Shown here: in pieces, positions 43,160 through 54,833 of the stretch | Numbering within the stretch: the stretch's first letter is position 1 | Layout: each line of letters begins with the position of its first letter | Program-made: the position numbers and the translations under genes | Notes under the pieces: generated by a model | What the model saw: the letters and a program-made list of their open reading frames with translations, nothing else | Told to the model about the DNA's origin: nothing | Database searches by the model: none | From: Anisus vortex | Taxonomy: Eukaryota > Mollusca > Gastropoda > Planorbidae | Assembly (NCBI GenBank): GCA_949126835.1 | Contig: OX421495.1 | Coordinates: forward strand, 17,174,079 to 17,238,078 | Length of the DNA stretch: 64,000 bases | Direction of reading: 5' to 3'

Positions 43160-43345
43160 GTGAAACAACTCTTCTGACACGAGGAAGATTCAATTATTAG
43201 TGAAACCAATTCTTCAGAAACTGAGGAAGATTCAATTATTAGTGAAACCAATTCTTCAGAAACTGAGGAAGATTCAATTATTAGTAAAATCAATTCTTCA
43301 GAAACCGAGGAAGATTCAGTTTTTAGGGAACCTAACTCTTCAGAA
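43160..43345. repeat. 42-bp tandem repeat, 4 copies
   Basis: Units contain GAGGAAGATTCAATTATTAG and TGAAACCAATTCTTCAGAAA. The outer units are diverged. The minus-strand frame (SSSVSEELVSLIIE) follows from the period being a multiple of three. Confidence 0.9.
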
Positions 43346-43349
43346 ACTA

Positions 43350-43510
43350 TAATAATAATAATAATGTTAATTTATATAGCGCTTCTTTCCATGCTATTAA
43401 ATTTATCACGATTAGTGCCATATGGGGCCTTATGGTTGACCGGGTAGAGTGGTACAGGGACAGGTTTGAAGGACGCAAGGCACATTTCACTAGTTCCAAT
43501 TTGTAGAAAT
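43350..43510. repeat. Dispersed 'TATAGCGCT' repeat, third copy
   Basis: (AAT)n, then GTTAATTTATATAGCGCTTC, then GTGCCATATGGGGCCTTATG. Shares its 5' part with 21602 and 32420, but the body differs. Confidence 0.45.
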
Positions 43511-43782
43511 GAGTGAAACCAAGTCTTCCGAAGCTGACGAATAAGTTTATTCAGTAGGTCTTTTTAGTGAAACCATCAATATTGGAACCATAGTGTGGAA
43601 AGACATATCAGATGTAGTCCAGAGGCAGACACTAGTCAAGCTTTATTTCAAAACATCTGAATACAATGTTTTTTATTTATACAGGTATATCAAATTATAA
43701 TGTATACCTGTTTTTTTTTAAAATAAAATACCAAACCAATTATCAAGAAACCTTAAATGATTCCCAAAAAATATTTCACTGT

Positions 43783-44420
43783 TCGCTAAACCAGGAGTTT
43801 GCATCCGAAAGTATGCATTCCATACTTGGCACGCAGAGCGATTTTTAATGGCAGCAGAGCGAACTCCAAGATGAGTTTTTTTTATTCAAAAAATAACTGC
43901 AAAAGTGTCTTTATTGAATGAGGAGAACTGACTTTCGAAGCTGGTGTTTCTGATTGACTATTGCGACACATTGAGTTGAACTTGCATTTAGGAGGACGAA
44001 GTTAAACTGCAATTGAACTGTTTGATCACTGGAAGTCAGTTTCAAAACAATTAACTACCCTTACTTAAGGCATATTAAAATATATAGTTGGACTTTTTCA
44101 GAAGTACATTGAATCACTCAAAGCGGAGTTTCTAACCAAAGGAAAGATTTTCAAATTCGTGGACACATTTTAGACCTCATCAAGCCTGACTTGTTTGGTT
44201 TTTTTTTTTAGTGGAGTGATATAGTTAGTTTTAAATTGCAGCTAGTTAAATCAAAATTATCAAATCAAAATGTGTAAATTTGCGTAAAAATCTGGAAAAA
44301 AAGCTTCTTATAATGTCGTCTGCTATTCTCAACTGCTAGACATTCGATCTACATTCAGCTTTTGGTTCACATCTACAAACAATTAATGCAGAAAAGTTTG
44401 ACTTACAACTTTTTAATGTA
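43783..44420. mobile_element. Highly degraded GGCACGC-family hAT element
   Basis: CTTGGCACGCAGAGCGATTT near 43833 matches the subterminal region of 16059. CAGAAGTACATTGAATCACT and AAAGCGGAGTTTCTAACCAA near 44100 match its interior. Ends are worn and no target duplication is visible. Confidence 0.6.
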
Positions 44421-45006
44421 AATAAATATTTTATAGATCTACCTAACTAAATCTTGAAATAAATACCATAATGCTGGATTGGTATAAAGAAAGAATAATT
44501 AATCATTCATCATCAATATATATCTATATATAATATATATTCATGTATGTGTTTGTCTTCTATAGGCTCCTAAGCTGTTGACTAATAGGGCCAAAAAATA
44601 AATGTATAAATTGGAAACGTCCTGCAAAAGATATTTTTATTTTATCACTTAAGACTTATAGATATCTAGATCTAATCATAAATGTGTTGATAAAAAAAAT
44701 CCAAAATGTTAGATCCAACTATGCAAATAAATATAGCCGTACATAGCAAATGGCCATTTCCGTTCATTTACTATTTGAATTTGAATTGTTGAATTTCCGG
44801 CCCATCAACATCGATGGTTATATAGGGCCTTTTTGATAATATTGTTGTCATGTTTCTCTTGTATTCATTTTATTGTTCTTATATCTTTAAATTCTGTTGT
44901 ACAGTTGAATGTCTTTAATATAGTTTATTATATGCTTTGGTTTAATTTTGGTGAAAAGATCATGAAGAGTTCTACAACAATAGAACCTACGTCGAATTTC
45001 ATCATG

Positions 45007-46130
45007 CTCTGTAGGTTGTCCAACCAACCGTCTCTAGGTTGATGTATGGCGCGTGAGTGCGCCTGACTGATGCAGTGAAAACTTCCAGTCGTCAATAGTA
45101 CCACGGGCTGAGGCGCGTATACGATGTCCCCGTCGAATTGGGTTGTTATAAGTTACAATTTCTCAGCCTAGGGATAAAAATAAAGGTTTCATCAAACACA
45201 TCGGATGCGCGTTCAACCGAATACTCTGTAGGTTGTCCAACCAAACGTCTCTAGGTTGATGTGGTGCTTGAGTACGCCTGGTTGACGCAGTGAAAACTTA
45301 CAGTCGATAGTGCCACGGACTGAGATGCGCATTCGAGGTCCCCGTCCTCGATGAAGTTCCTTTTGCTGTAATTTGGTTCTGTTTTGTCATACAGAGCCGG
45401 ACAAGTCTGAACTGCTGGGATCAATTCAGTCTCCATCTTGACCTGACCGAGTCTTGACTGTCTGACAACTGTCAATGGTCAACACACTAGATCTAGATCT
45501 AGATCTAGTCTCTACACAGTGTGCTCTTGGTGGCCGTGGCGCCAGACGAAACCCGGCAGTGTGCAATATTATTACCGTATTATTATTTTTTAAAATCTCG
45601 CTAATTATTTCACAAATTCAAATTCTGCTCCTATCTCCCCTTGAATTTTAGTCGCTGAATTCAAAAATGAAATCAGATATTGTCTGCGATGCTTTCTCGA
45701 TGAGAAAATTGACAGTGAAAATGTTCCTAGTCCAGCCATATGACGTCACACATTCAAGGTCGAGGCGACTACTGGCAACGGTGAAAAAACCGAAGGCGTG
45801 AGATGTAGCAAGCCAGTTGTGCACTCTCGTCAAAAAAGTTGGTGCGAAGGCGTGTTGTTGAAGTCCGAAGTCGTGTTGAACTCACTGCGTGCGGTTACAA
45901 AGGTTTAAATAGTGTCACCAACACCGACTCACAACGAAAGTATTCACTGAGAAGACGTGTTGGTGTTTGTGCCCACTGCGTTTGTAGCTTAAGGCTGTCT
46001 AAGCTAAATTTTTCAGCCAGGGGATAAAAACAAATAATTCGGCTTGCACTCGGCTGTGCGCCCAATCGAAGGCTCTGTAGGTTAGTCAACCGAACGTCTC
46101 TAGGTTAGGTTCGCGTGCACCGCGAAGCCC
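45007..46130. repeat. Unclassified GC-richer repeat, three related copies
   Basis: TCTGTAGGTTGTCCAACC plus CGTCTCTAGGTTGATG occurs at about 45009 and 45231, and a diverged form (TCTGTAGGTTAGTCAACCGA, CGTCTCTAGGTT) at about 46074. The first two copies continue in parallel for about 110 bp (CGCAGTGAAAACTT...CCCCGTC). GGTTG-TC-CAACC can form a small hairpin. Copies also share GGGATAAAAA upstream. The region is less CpG-poor than its surroundings. Confidence 0.6.
45251..45475 (-). CDS. Possible MADF-domain N-terminal exon or pseudogene fragment
   Basis: The minus-strand frame starts MTVVRQSRLGQVKMETELIP, then AVQTCPALYDKTEPNYSKRN. ELIxAVxxxPxLYDKxxPNY is the first half of a MADF domain, a DNA-binding Myb-related module found in insect and mollusc transcription factors and in some transposon accessory proteins. 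The domain breaks off where the frame enters the repeated sequence at about 45345, so the second half is missing. A GTAAGT donor occurs at about 45290 but inside the repeat. It could be a real first exon, an exon disrupted by a repeat insertion, or part of a DNA transposon. Confidence 0.35.
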   Translation of the reverse strand: MTVVRQSRLGQVKMETELIPAVQTCPALYDKTEPNYSKRNFIEDGDLECASQSVALSTVSFHCVNQAYSSTTST

Positions 46131-46163
46131 CAGATGATTACGTGGTTTGCTCTCGACCATGTG

Positions 46164-47415
46164 GGTTTTTCAACAAAATATCTTAAACTTTGAATGTGAA
46201 TGGGCTTCTGGCAAGTACATATATATGTAGTGTCGGGTAGATTTGGAAAGTATCATGAAATTTCGGCTGCAAGCATGTGAAAGTGTTATTTCACAGAATT
46301 TATCATCGTAATCATTTTGTCATGTTTTTCAAAGAAAGCAGATAAAGTAGACCAGGAGCCGCATGAGAAAAAAAAAGTGCGGTTCAATCCCACTTTTCAA
46401 CACTAGTCAAATCTAGATGATTTATTTGCATTACATACGTTTATAGAAATCAGGAATCTTTTAAAAGGTCTATGGACCATTTTATGAAACTGCCATAGGA
46501 ATTAAATTACCATTAGAATGTAATTATATCATTCACAACCTTACAAGCCTATTCACAAACTTTAATCAAGTACATTTTTAATTTAAATTAATGTAACTTT
46601 TCCTAAACTTCAGCATTGATCTTACAAATAATATTACAAAGATAAACTCTTATGGGCCCCGGCGCAGCGCAATAACTACACACACACACAAACACACGCC
46701 CTCTTCGTGGGGCCTGAAGTAGACAGCATATACATTTCATTTTCATCAAATTTTTTATGCAAAAGCTAAATTTCATTTGGAATGATCGGATCTTTTTAGA
46801 TAAATTAAGGCATGTTATATTTTCGGAGCATCATACTCGTTGCACAATTGCGAATACAGTCGACTGTTTAAAGATCTTGTTTTTACAAAAGGGCACAACT
46901 TATGACGCTTTATATTACTTCTTTTAACTGGTGCGACAATGTCTTTGTTGCTAATATTTGCCCATATATCATAAAGTGAGCTCCGATTACTTTTGGTCAC
47001 TATTTATTTTAAAATCCAGGCCGAACAGAATCTACACTAAATTCCAAAATATTCATGAAGTGTCGGTCGTTTTATCGCCAATACTAGGCCTACTGCTTTT
47101 AACACAATGGCTGCTTTTAACAGAGAAGAGGCTTTTTAACACAACTCTCTACAGACGTGTTACTGGTCCGCATGCGTGCATTATGGTGCCGACCTTGTCA
47201 CATACACCTGTATTGATGACATTATGCCAAGTAGCCTGCACGTAGTATGCGGATGTATCTGCATGTAGGTGGACTCTCTTGGAGACGGAAAGATGAACTG
47301 TGTTTCGGCTCCTAGTACCATCAAAAACATACGTTTTCCGAAGGTCTTTGGCGACCCCCGCGAAATGGTCATTCGACCCCCAAGGGGGTCGCGCCCCCCA
47401 GTTTGGGAACCGCTG
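46164..47415 (-). mobile_element. hAT element fragment with transposase remnant, copy 1
   Basis: Near-identical to 60660-61884. The right end CAGTTTGGGAACCGCTG is a hAT terminus (CAGCGGTTCCCAAACTG inverted) preceded by GGGGTCGCGCCCCCC. The minus frame at 46815-47000 reads VKTRSLNSRLYSQLCNEYDA, matching the (I/V)KxRxLNSRLFxxLC block of ZBED/GTF2IRD2-like hAT transposases. The left end is missing. Confidence 0.78.
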
Positions 47416-47712
47416 CCCTAGAATCATTATCGTGGTGGCTCGCCAGTATACCTGCGATGTAACCCTGTAGCACAAATCGTATACTATAGGTAGGCTACAT
47501 GCATCCAGGCACGTGGGTGGTTCGTGAGACGAGGTTGCTGCGTCCATTGCTTCCTCCCCACCGGAGCCTCTCGGCAGTACACTGGGCCTCGGACCAGCAG
47601 CGGGAGCTGCACGCCATGCCTTCTCCTGCCAGTGCAATCTTAATGTGGTCGTATCAGCGGTTTACACACTTCGCCAGTCTTTGAGGCCCATGCATGGCAT
47701 AAGATTGCGGTA

Positions 47713-47890
47713 CAAGAGTGAAACAGCGTTCACCAGTTTCTATAGCCTTTACATTATCTTAACAAATGTCAGGTACCGTTTAAACAGCTGAGTAGAATAA
47801 GGGACACCCTCCAGACCCGGAAACAAATCCTAGCTTTCACCCGGGACCTCCGATATGCCAGCCAAACGCGCCTCGGTCGGCAATCGTGCC
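47713..47890 (-). mobile_element. tRNA-derived SINE with internal deletion
   Basis: GTTCACCAGTTTCTATAGCC at the 3' part is joined directly to AATGTCAGGTACC, GGGACACCCTCCAGACCCGG and the worn tRNA-like head (CCAGCCAAACGCGCCTCGGTCGG). The GGCATTGTG segment is deleted. Confidence 0.7.
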
Positions 47891-47900
47891 CATTGTTGGA

Positions 47901-47980
47901 AGACCAACACCAACAAAAGACTTATTAGACCAACACCAACAAAAGACTTATTAGACCAACACCAACAAAAGACTTATTAG
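47901..47980. repeat. 26-bp tandem repeat, 3 copies
   Basis: GACCAACACCAACAAAAGAC plus TTATTA is repeated three times. The first begins right at the tRNA-like end of the SINE at 47713. Confidence 0.9.
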
Positions 47981-48569
47981 TTGTTGTGTTTTTTTATTAT
48001 TGATATTGCTTTTTATTTCATAGAAGTTTTAATTTGTCATTTGTCAGTCTTTGTTTAATAGAATAACAGGATTTTACTTTTTCTTCAGAAAAAATAAATT
48101 CAGTCTGTTAAAACACTTGCAGTACGTTTCGGTAGTTAGATAAACCCTAAAGACACCAGGGCAAGACACGTGACGCCCATCATCTAAAAATGTCCGCCCA
48201 CTGGTCTCAAACTTTATGAATGCACTGGCCTAGACATCTAATTAATTGACTCCCCGCCCCCTTATTTTTCTTTCTTTTACGATGCATCGTACAACGGTGT
48301 GGAGGTCAGAGGTCAGTGTATAAACCTTTGTGCAGAAAGAAAGAAAAAAATGAAAATTACTGGGAAGACTATTAGGTTTTTATTTTGCAATTGCATTAAA
48401 TGGAATGGCATTGTAGGCATTGTAGACATTGTACCTTTCACTAGGAAGATAAATATATTCATTTTGTTTACTCGTGTGGCAACAAAAGGTGGGATATTCT
48501 TTGTGCTGCGGTCGTAATATTTGGGGGAATGCAATACATGAAAAGTAGGCCTACAAATGTTTAGTTAAA

Positions 48570-48798
48570 GGTCGGACCCGTCGGACCAAACTGATCAAAG
48601 ATCCGGTGAGGCAGCGTTTACCAGTTTCTGTGGCCAGCACAACGCCCAGCCGCCTTTACTTTTACCCCAAGTTCATAGCTGGGTAGACTCAGCCACACCC
48701 TCCGGTCTTGGGAACAAACCCTAGCCTTCAACAGGATTTGCCAGAATCCACAACCTTCAATACAACAACCGAGTATGTCGCCGCGCGGCCGCTGTGCA
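48570..48798 (-). mobile_element. tRNA-derived SINE
   Basis: Minus-strand copy with GATCCGGTGAGGCAGCGTTT, then CCAGTTTCTGTGGCC, then CACACCCTCCGGTCTTGGGA and a tRNA-like end (GTATGTCGCCGCGCGGCCGC). The box B region is mutated. Confidence 0.7.
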
Positions 48799-48899
48799 CC
48801 CCCCCCCCCCTCCTTTTACATATAGATGATAGAGAAAGTGTGAGACAGAGACATGCCAGTTTTTCTGACATAGACCTATACTGGATATGGTGTGTTTTG

Positions 48900-49550
48900 C
48901 AAACCCACACAACATACAGCCAGACAAACCCACACAACATACAGCCAGACAAACCCACCCAACATACAGCCAGACAAACCCACCCAACATACAGCCAGAC
49001 AAACCCACACAACATACAGCCAGACAAACCCACACAACATACAGCCAGACAAACCCACACAACATACAGCCAGACAAACCCACACAACATACAGCCAGAC
49101 AAACCCACACAACATACAGCCAGACAAACCCACACAACATACAGCCAGACAAACCCACACAACATACAGCCAGACAAACCCACACAACATACAGCCAGAC
49201 AAACCCACACAACATACAGCCAGACAAACCCACACAACATACAGCCAGACAAACCCACCCAACATACAGCCAGACAAACCCACCCAACATACAGCCAGAC
49301 AAACCCACACACCATACAGCCTGGCAAACCCACACAACATACAGCCAGACAAACCCACACAACATACAGCCAGACAAACCCACACAACATACAGCCAGAC
49401 AAACCCACACAACATACAGCCAGACAAACCCACATAAAAATACAGCCAGACAAACCCACACAACATACAGCCAGACAAACCCACACAACATACAGCCAGA
49501 CAAATCCACACAACTACAGCCAGACAAACCCACACAACTACAGCCAGACA
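48900..49550. repeat. 25-bp minisatellite, about 26 copies
   Basis: CACAACATACAGCCAGACAA plus ACCCA is repeated with very few changes (CCCAACATA, one CTGGCAAA, one CACATAAAAATA). Because 25 is not a multiple of 3, the plus strand shows the same array open in three frames. None is a gene. Confidence 0.95.
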
Positions 49551-49911
49551 AACGCAAAAATATAAACGAATCAAGTAAATACAACTAAATATCAAATAGT
49601 AATAGATCTAAACTAAATACGTTTGTGTCCGTTTTCTTTTTTTTTTTTATGCACCCGCCCCCGCTCCCATTTTGCGACCGCCCCTTTGCAGTTAAAAATT
49701 TTAACATCATGTGTTGACATAATACTATTGTTGTTTTCTTACACTGGAACATCTAGTCAGAATTAAACAAAAATATGTGGGCACATTAATCTGTCAACAG
49801 ACTCCGGCATGTCTTTCAAGACAAAATAATAGCAACTGCGTCGCACGTTTCATTGGTGCTAAAATGTGCAGCTAAAAAAAAGCCGCTTGAAAAAAAAAAA
49901 AAAAAAAAAAA

Positions 49912-50176
49912 AGTAAAGCACCCGTTGGACCAAATTGATAATAGGGCCGGTGTGTCAACGTTCACCGTTTTCTGTGGCCACGGCATTCTAGGGCATTGTG
50001 TAGCCAGCACAATGCCCAGCCACCTTAACTCTCATCACAAATAAGGTCAAGTACCCATCAGAGCTGGGTAGACTTAGGGGCACCCTCAAGTCCAGCAAAA
50101 AAATCCTAGCCGCCACCAGGATTCGAAACCAGGACTTTCGGTACGCCAGTCGAACGCGCTGCCGCTCGGCCACGGC
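49912..50176 (-). mobile_element. tRNA-derived SINE, near full length
   Basis: Adjoins an A23-type run on its left, which is the T-rich side of the minus-strand 3' end. Contains GCCGGTGTGTCAACGTTCAC, TTCTGTGGCCACGGCAT, TGGGTAGACTTAGGGGCACC, and the tRNA-like head with CCAGTCGAACGCGCTGCCGC and TCGGCCACGG. It is one of the clearest copies. Confidence 0.85.
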
Positions 50177-50842
50177 GAGAGCCGTTTGAGTGTTTGCAAA
50201 AATGGTGTCTTGCAAAGAGCATGAAGCTCAAACAAGCTCATCTAGCGGGGAGCTCCGCTCTAGTTAAATGCTTGTCAGCCCAAACTCCGTTTGAAGCTCC
50301 AGCAAATACTATTGAATTGCTAATGTGTATAGTCAGGTATTTCTATTTTCAATTATAAAGCTAGAATTTCGCGATCGGCGAAACATTCCTTGAAAGTTCA
50401 ACTAGTCTAGAAGGCGTTCAGCTTCATATACAGCCAAGGGGTAATATCTTGAAATTTCTATTTCAGTATTTTCCAAACTTTTAGTTTGGTGAATTATTTA
50501 TTTTTTCGAACAGTTAGATCATCTATGCTGTGCTATATGTATCATATAACATACATTAATTTGCACATTCTTTTCGAAACTGTTGGTGACATACTCGAGA
50601 ACTACAGCTAACATATCACGAAATGTCCACTTGGAGCAAATTAAGCTTCTACTGGGTGTTTTTTTTTTCGTCACGATAATCTGACATAATTTTTTTTAAA
50701 TATTTTTTTTTCATCTTTTTCGCCCCGGTTATTTAGTTTTCGTGTCCCGGTATAGGGTAGCGACCCGGCAGTCGGGAAACGCTGATCTATTTATTTTTTG
50801 GGGAAAAGAAAATCAATAGATTTCATGTAAATACATAAATAT
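50177..50842. other. Spacer without recognised gene
   Basis: Mostly AT-rich. CGACCCGGCAGTCGGGAAAC near 50761 followed by GCTG may be a worn hAT-like end. No partner was found. Confidence 0.3.
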
Positions 50843-51043
50843 ATAGATAGATAGATATAGATGTATATAGATAGATAGATAGATAGATAGATGGATAGAT
50901 AGATAGATAGATTGATAGATAGATCGTTAGATAGATAGGTAGATAGATAGATAGATAGATAGATAGATCGTTAGATAAATAGATAGATAGATAGATAGAT
51001 CGATCGATAGATAGATAGATAGATAGATCGATAGATAGATCGT

Positions 51044-51076
<33 letters not shown>

Positions 51077-51178
51077 CGTTAGATAGATAGATAGATAGAT
51101 CGTTAGATAAATAGATAGATAGATAGATAGATAGATCGATAGATAGATAGATAGATCGATAGATAGATCGTTAGATAA

Positions 51179-51254
<76 letters not shown>
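50843..51254. repeat. (GATA)n microsatellite, about 410 bp
   Basis: GATA tetranucleotides are interspersed with GATC and GTTA variants (GATCGTTAGATA) that recur with roughly 60-100 bp spacing, indicating duplication of longer blocks. The last 90 bp are pure GATA. Confidence 0.95.
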
Positions 51255-52208
51255 ATATTTACATTTTAATTTTATTCTCATATCTTTGAGCAGTAAAACT
51301 TATCTTGTCATCTCCAGCTGCCTGTGAAAAAAAATGTCACGCTCCACGGCTCCAATCTCCTGCTCCGAGCTCCCAGTCCGCTCCACAATAATAATTATGT
51401 GCTGATAAGAAAAGAACATAGATAACTCAAACATAAACACATCTTTCTGCAACGGATTTCCGGCACAATATGAAAGTGTCCAAGTAAATCAAATTGATGT
51501 TGAGAAAAAAGTTATGGAGATCTTTTTAGACTTTATGCACATATATTTTGAAATGCCATATTTTTTTTTTATTTGTAGGCCTATTTATTGCTAGCATTAA
51601 CAATAATGTTTATGGGCCCAAAATAACCTTCTTAGTGAATAGCAAGGGCAAGGATAAACGTTAATCCAAGGCCTCACTCATAAATCGTGAACTTTTCTTT
51701 TTGTAGGCTATTAAAGTCTAAAAGTTATTTATTTTACTCACTTTTAAAACTAATAGATAAAATGTCTACAGTCTCTTCGCTGTGAGTAAAAGTTGCTAAA
51801 TTGTTTATAAGACTAATTACTACCGGGCTTTATATTTGTTTCTTTCAAAAGAAACTGTGTTGTTTTTTTCAAACAATATTACATTCTAATAAAAAAAAAA
51901 CAATCGCCTACAGCTGTGACGTTTTCATGCATTAGCGCGGTGGCCTTCTATTTTAAATAGGACGCACCAAGCCTACATTTTAAGTTTATGGTTCAAGTAA
52001 TTATCTCTCTTAGATTAGCCTAAAAATGGAACATTAAGCAAGTTGTGGGTGATTTTTTTTTTGTTCAAACCTTAGGCTTGTCCACAAGGAAAAGGATGCC
52101 CTTCATCTTTGAAAGAAGGCACATTCTGCCCTGACTGTTCCACCGCATCTGTATAATATCCACTTTAAATAAATTGTAGCAATTGCAATTGTATAGAAAG
52201 CACGATGC
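51255..52208. other. AT-rich spacer, no recognised gene
   Basis: Nothing recognisable apart from homopolymer runs and a short GC-richer segment near 51330-51390 (GCTCCACGGCTCCAATCTCC). Confidence 0.35.
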
Positions 52209-52216
52209 CGCTAGAG

Positions 52217-53460
52217 CAGTGGTTCTTAACCTTTTTAAGTCGGTAAGCACTGATCATGACACAAATTTGGGGAGCATCAAAATCAAGGAGTAAAAAAAAC
52301 AAACAAATACACATACGTACGACTTTTATTGAAAATAAAAGATTATAACATAAGAGTTTAAAATTATAACTTGACAAACACATTTTTAATAAACATAAAT
52401 TTAATAAGTAAAAAAATAACATTGAGTAAAATTTAATTCAGAAAAATAAAAAGATTTAATGTGAAACCTGAGCTTGACGGTTTTTACAAATTTCAGTGAT
52501 ATTAGGCCTAATTTTAGAAATAGCTACCCTCAATTCTTCATCCAAATTAGTAAGTGTTGCTCGTTTTTTAGTTTTTATGTTGGTGACTATCGAGAAACCG
52601 AGTTCACACAAATATGATGTTGAAAATTGCAACAAGATTTTAAGTGCCTTCATGGAGAGAGCTGAGTGCTTTCTTGCACAAAGATCCAAAATTCCTCCAG
52701 AACCATTTCGGAAAATTTTATTTTAAGAGTACGATCCGATGATAGGTTGATTCATTCTTCTTCTTCTTGGTATGACAACTTACTATTTGATGTATCAACC
52801 GTGACAAAGGGATTACGTATCCAGTCATATGTTTCTACGTTTATTGATGGAAAATAAAATTCAATCTTTACTTCTAATAAAGTTAAATATTTTCTCTTTA
52901 AATATATCTTCTCTTTCTATTTTCTTTGACTAAAGTTTTCAATCAATCATTTAAAAATGTTAAACATGAGATATATAAAAGCGCTATATATCAAATGAAA
53001 GCCCAGGATCCCTACTTGAAAATGGTGGTCAAATCATGCTTCTGAGTTGATTACCGACCAAGCGGCGAACGATCGCGTAACACGAGGGAGAACGGAAATT
53101 TACTGACCCGTTTTGAAAGCCGCTGCCACTATTCAAACACACAAAACACTTTTTTAAATACAATTAATGAGTTTAAAAGTTAAATATTTTGTTAGATAAA
53201 GGCTTCAACTTTAATCACATATAAATTTTATTTATGTAGCATTAGTACAAGTGAGTCAAAACTTCGTTACAAAAACAGTAAAAATAGGCAAAAAGGCCGA
53301 TTTTTCCCCGTTTTGGACTACATATTATAAGCATTTGTTCAGCTCAATCAGGTAGAGTAAGTGAGTGAACATTACATTTTGAGTTTCATAATTTCGCGGA
53401 GCACTTGCAACTACATCGCGGAGCACCAGTGCTCCGCGGAGCACCGGTTAAGAACCACTG
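52217..53460 (-). mobile_element. hAT element with intact ends, 8-bp target duplication and transposase C-terminus
   Basis: Begins CAGTGGTTCTTAACCTTTTT and ends CCGGTTAAGAACCACTG. CGCTAGAG is repeated exactly at 52209-52216 and 53461-53468. The minus frame at 52456-52689 reads ALKILLQFSTSYLCELGFSI, then TNIKTKKRATL, then LRVAISKIRPNITEI and KNRQAQVSH. This is the C-terminal dimerisation region of ZBED5-like hAT transposases (ILLPFPTTYLCExGFS...TKKRxRL). The catalytic core is absent, so it is non-autonomous. Confidence 0.92.
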
Positions 53461-53689
53461 CGCTAGAGTGTATATCATGTTTTAATAGTTTTCATATTGC
53501 AAATTTAGAATTGTATCTATAATTCATTTAGATTTATTTATTTTATATTTCATAATGGCTAAGAAAGTATTTAATTTGTGAGGATAGTTCAATATTTGTT
53601 TTTATAGTCTCTAAATATTTCGAGTTCACATTTTCATTCACATTCTAACAACTTTAGGAAAATCCATTCTAGTAACACCAATAATTAAA

Positions 53690-54045
53690 TCTCTAAACCT
53701 AGAAACACTAGAGGACAGAAGGCAAAGAGTAAAATAGTAATAATACATAAGGCATAAAATTCTCATTTAGAAATACAACACAAAGACAAACTGTTACAAT
53801 GTTCGGGTAAACATTAGGACAAAAACACTTTTCTTATCCCTTATGCGAGAGAGAAGTGCATATAAGTACTCTTTCTTCCCGAGTGGCTTCCGGGTATGGA
53901 AATGAACAAACCAGGAAAACCAATAACTTAACATCATTTAAAACACTAATAGAAATGCAATCTAGACTCAAACCACGGATTTGCGTAAGACGCAGTAATC
54001 TTTCTTTATAGAAAGAGCGTCTGTAATGCATAAGCTAAGATAGTA
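53690..54045 (+). mobile_element. LINE 3' end (tail family A), longest plus copy
   Basis: Starts with LNLETLEDRRQRVK codons, the LxxLeeRR motif of LINE RTs. It then has CTTCCCGAGTGGCTTCCGGG, then a worn WNG segment, and the 3' UTR with GTAAGACGCAGTAATC, AAAGAGCGTCTGTAATGCAT and AAGCTAAGATAG. Frameshifts are present. Confidence 0.75.
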
Positions 54046-54263
54046 CGTTCTACACCAAAACCTATAAAGCCTATAAGGCATGCAGAGGTGTAGTTAGTTG
54101 TTGTTGTGCATAGTGTGTTTTATTAAAGAAGTTACTTATTATCCACCAGTGAACCGTACATTAATTTTATTATTGTAATTATAAGTTCAAGTTTTAAATT
54201 TACATTTTTACGTTTATCGATGGCTTGAGTGTATTATTTCACCGTAAACCATATACCCTAGGC

Positions 54264-54443
54264 CAGGGGTCGGCAACCTTTTCATAATGACGTGCCAAAG
54301 TTGGATTTAAAAAAATCATTCAGCGTGCCAACAGCCTAAAATGTATCCTCTCAATTTCTTTTAGAGGAATTACATATTTTGTGCCATTGAAAATAGCTCT
54401 GCGTGCCGAGTTTGATACGCGTGCCGTAGGTTGCCGACCCCTG
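54264..54443. mobile_element. 180-bp hAT-type MITE (GGCACGC family)
   Basis: Begins CAGGGGTCGGCAACCTTTTC and ends GTAGGTTGCCGACCCCTG, perfect over the outer 16 bp. The flanks CCCTAGGC (54256-54263) and CCCTAGAC (54444-54451) are an 8-bp target duplication with one change. Confidence 0.92.
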
Positions 54444-54581
54444 CCCTAGACCCTTGACGGAAGACAAGAAGACCTGGGATGTAATAAATGGAATCGTTTA
54501 GCCGGACTAGACGCACTAAGTGATGCTCACAGGACGAGAAACAACACCGCACTGAGCACGCATCGATAAATTGGACACATA

Positions 54582-54817
54582 GTAAGTAAAGTACCATTGG
54601 GGCCAAATTGATCATATGGCCGTAGAAGCAGTGTTCACCAGTTTCTGTGGCCACGGCATACTAGGTGATTGTGTGGCCAGCACAATGCACGGCCAGCTTT
54701 AATTTACTCCAACTAAGGTCAGGCAGGTTACCCATCAGAGCCGGGAAAAAAATCCAAGACTTCGCCAGGATTCGAACCCAGGACCTTCCGTACTGCAGTC
54801 GAACGCCACCGTGCCCC
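54582..54817 (-). mobile_element. tRNA-derived SINE with 16-bp target duplication
   Basis: ATAAATTGGACACATA (54566-54581) and ATAAATTGGACTCATA (54818-54833) flank the element, with one mismatch. The body matches the family (GTTCACCAGTTTCTGTGGCC, GGCCAGCACAATGCACGGCC). Box B lies near 54776 (GGATTCGAACCCAGG), and the head ends GCAGTCGAACGCCACC. A duplication of this length indicates LINE-mediated target-primed insertion. Confidence 0.9.
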
Positions 54818-54833
54818 ATAAATTGGACTCATA

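Noticed and set aside
47149..47637. 162-residue minus-strand frame
   Set aside because: It crosses the end of the hAT element at 47415 into unrelated sequence. No domain, and the part inside the element is its GC-rich terminal region.
48708..49595. Proline/histidine- or cysteine-rich repeat proteins on both strands (up to 285 residues)
   Set aside because: A 25-bp array read in all frames. The overlapping open frames on opposite strands show it is non-coding.
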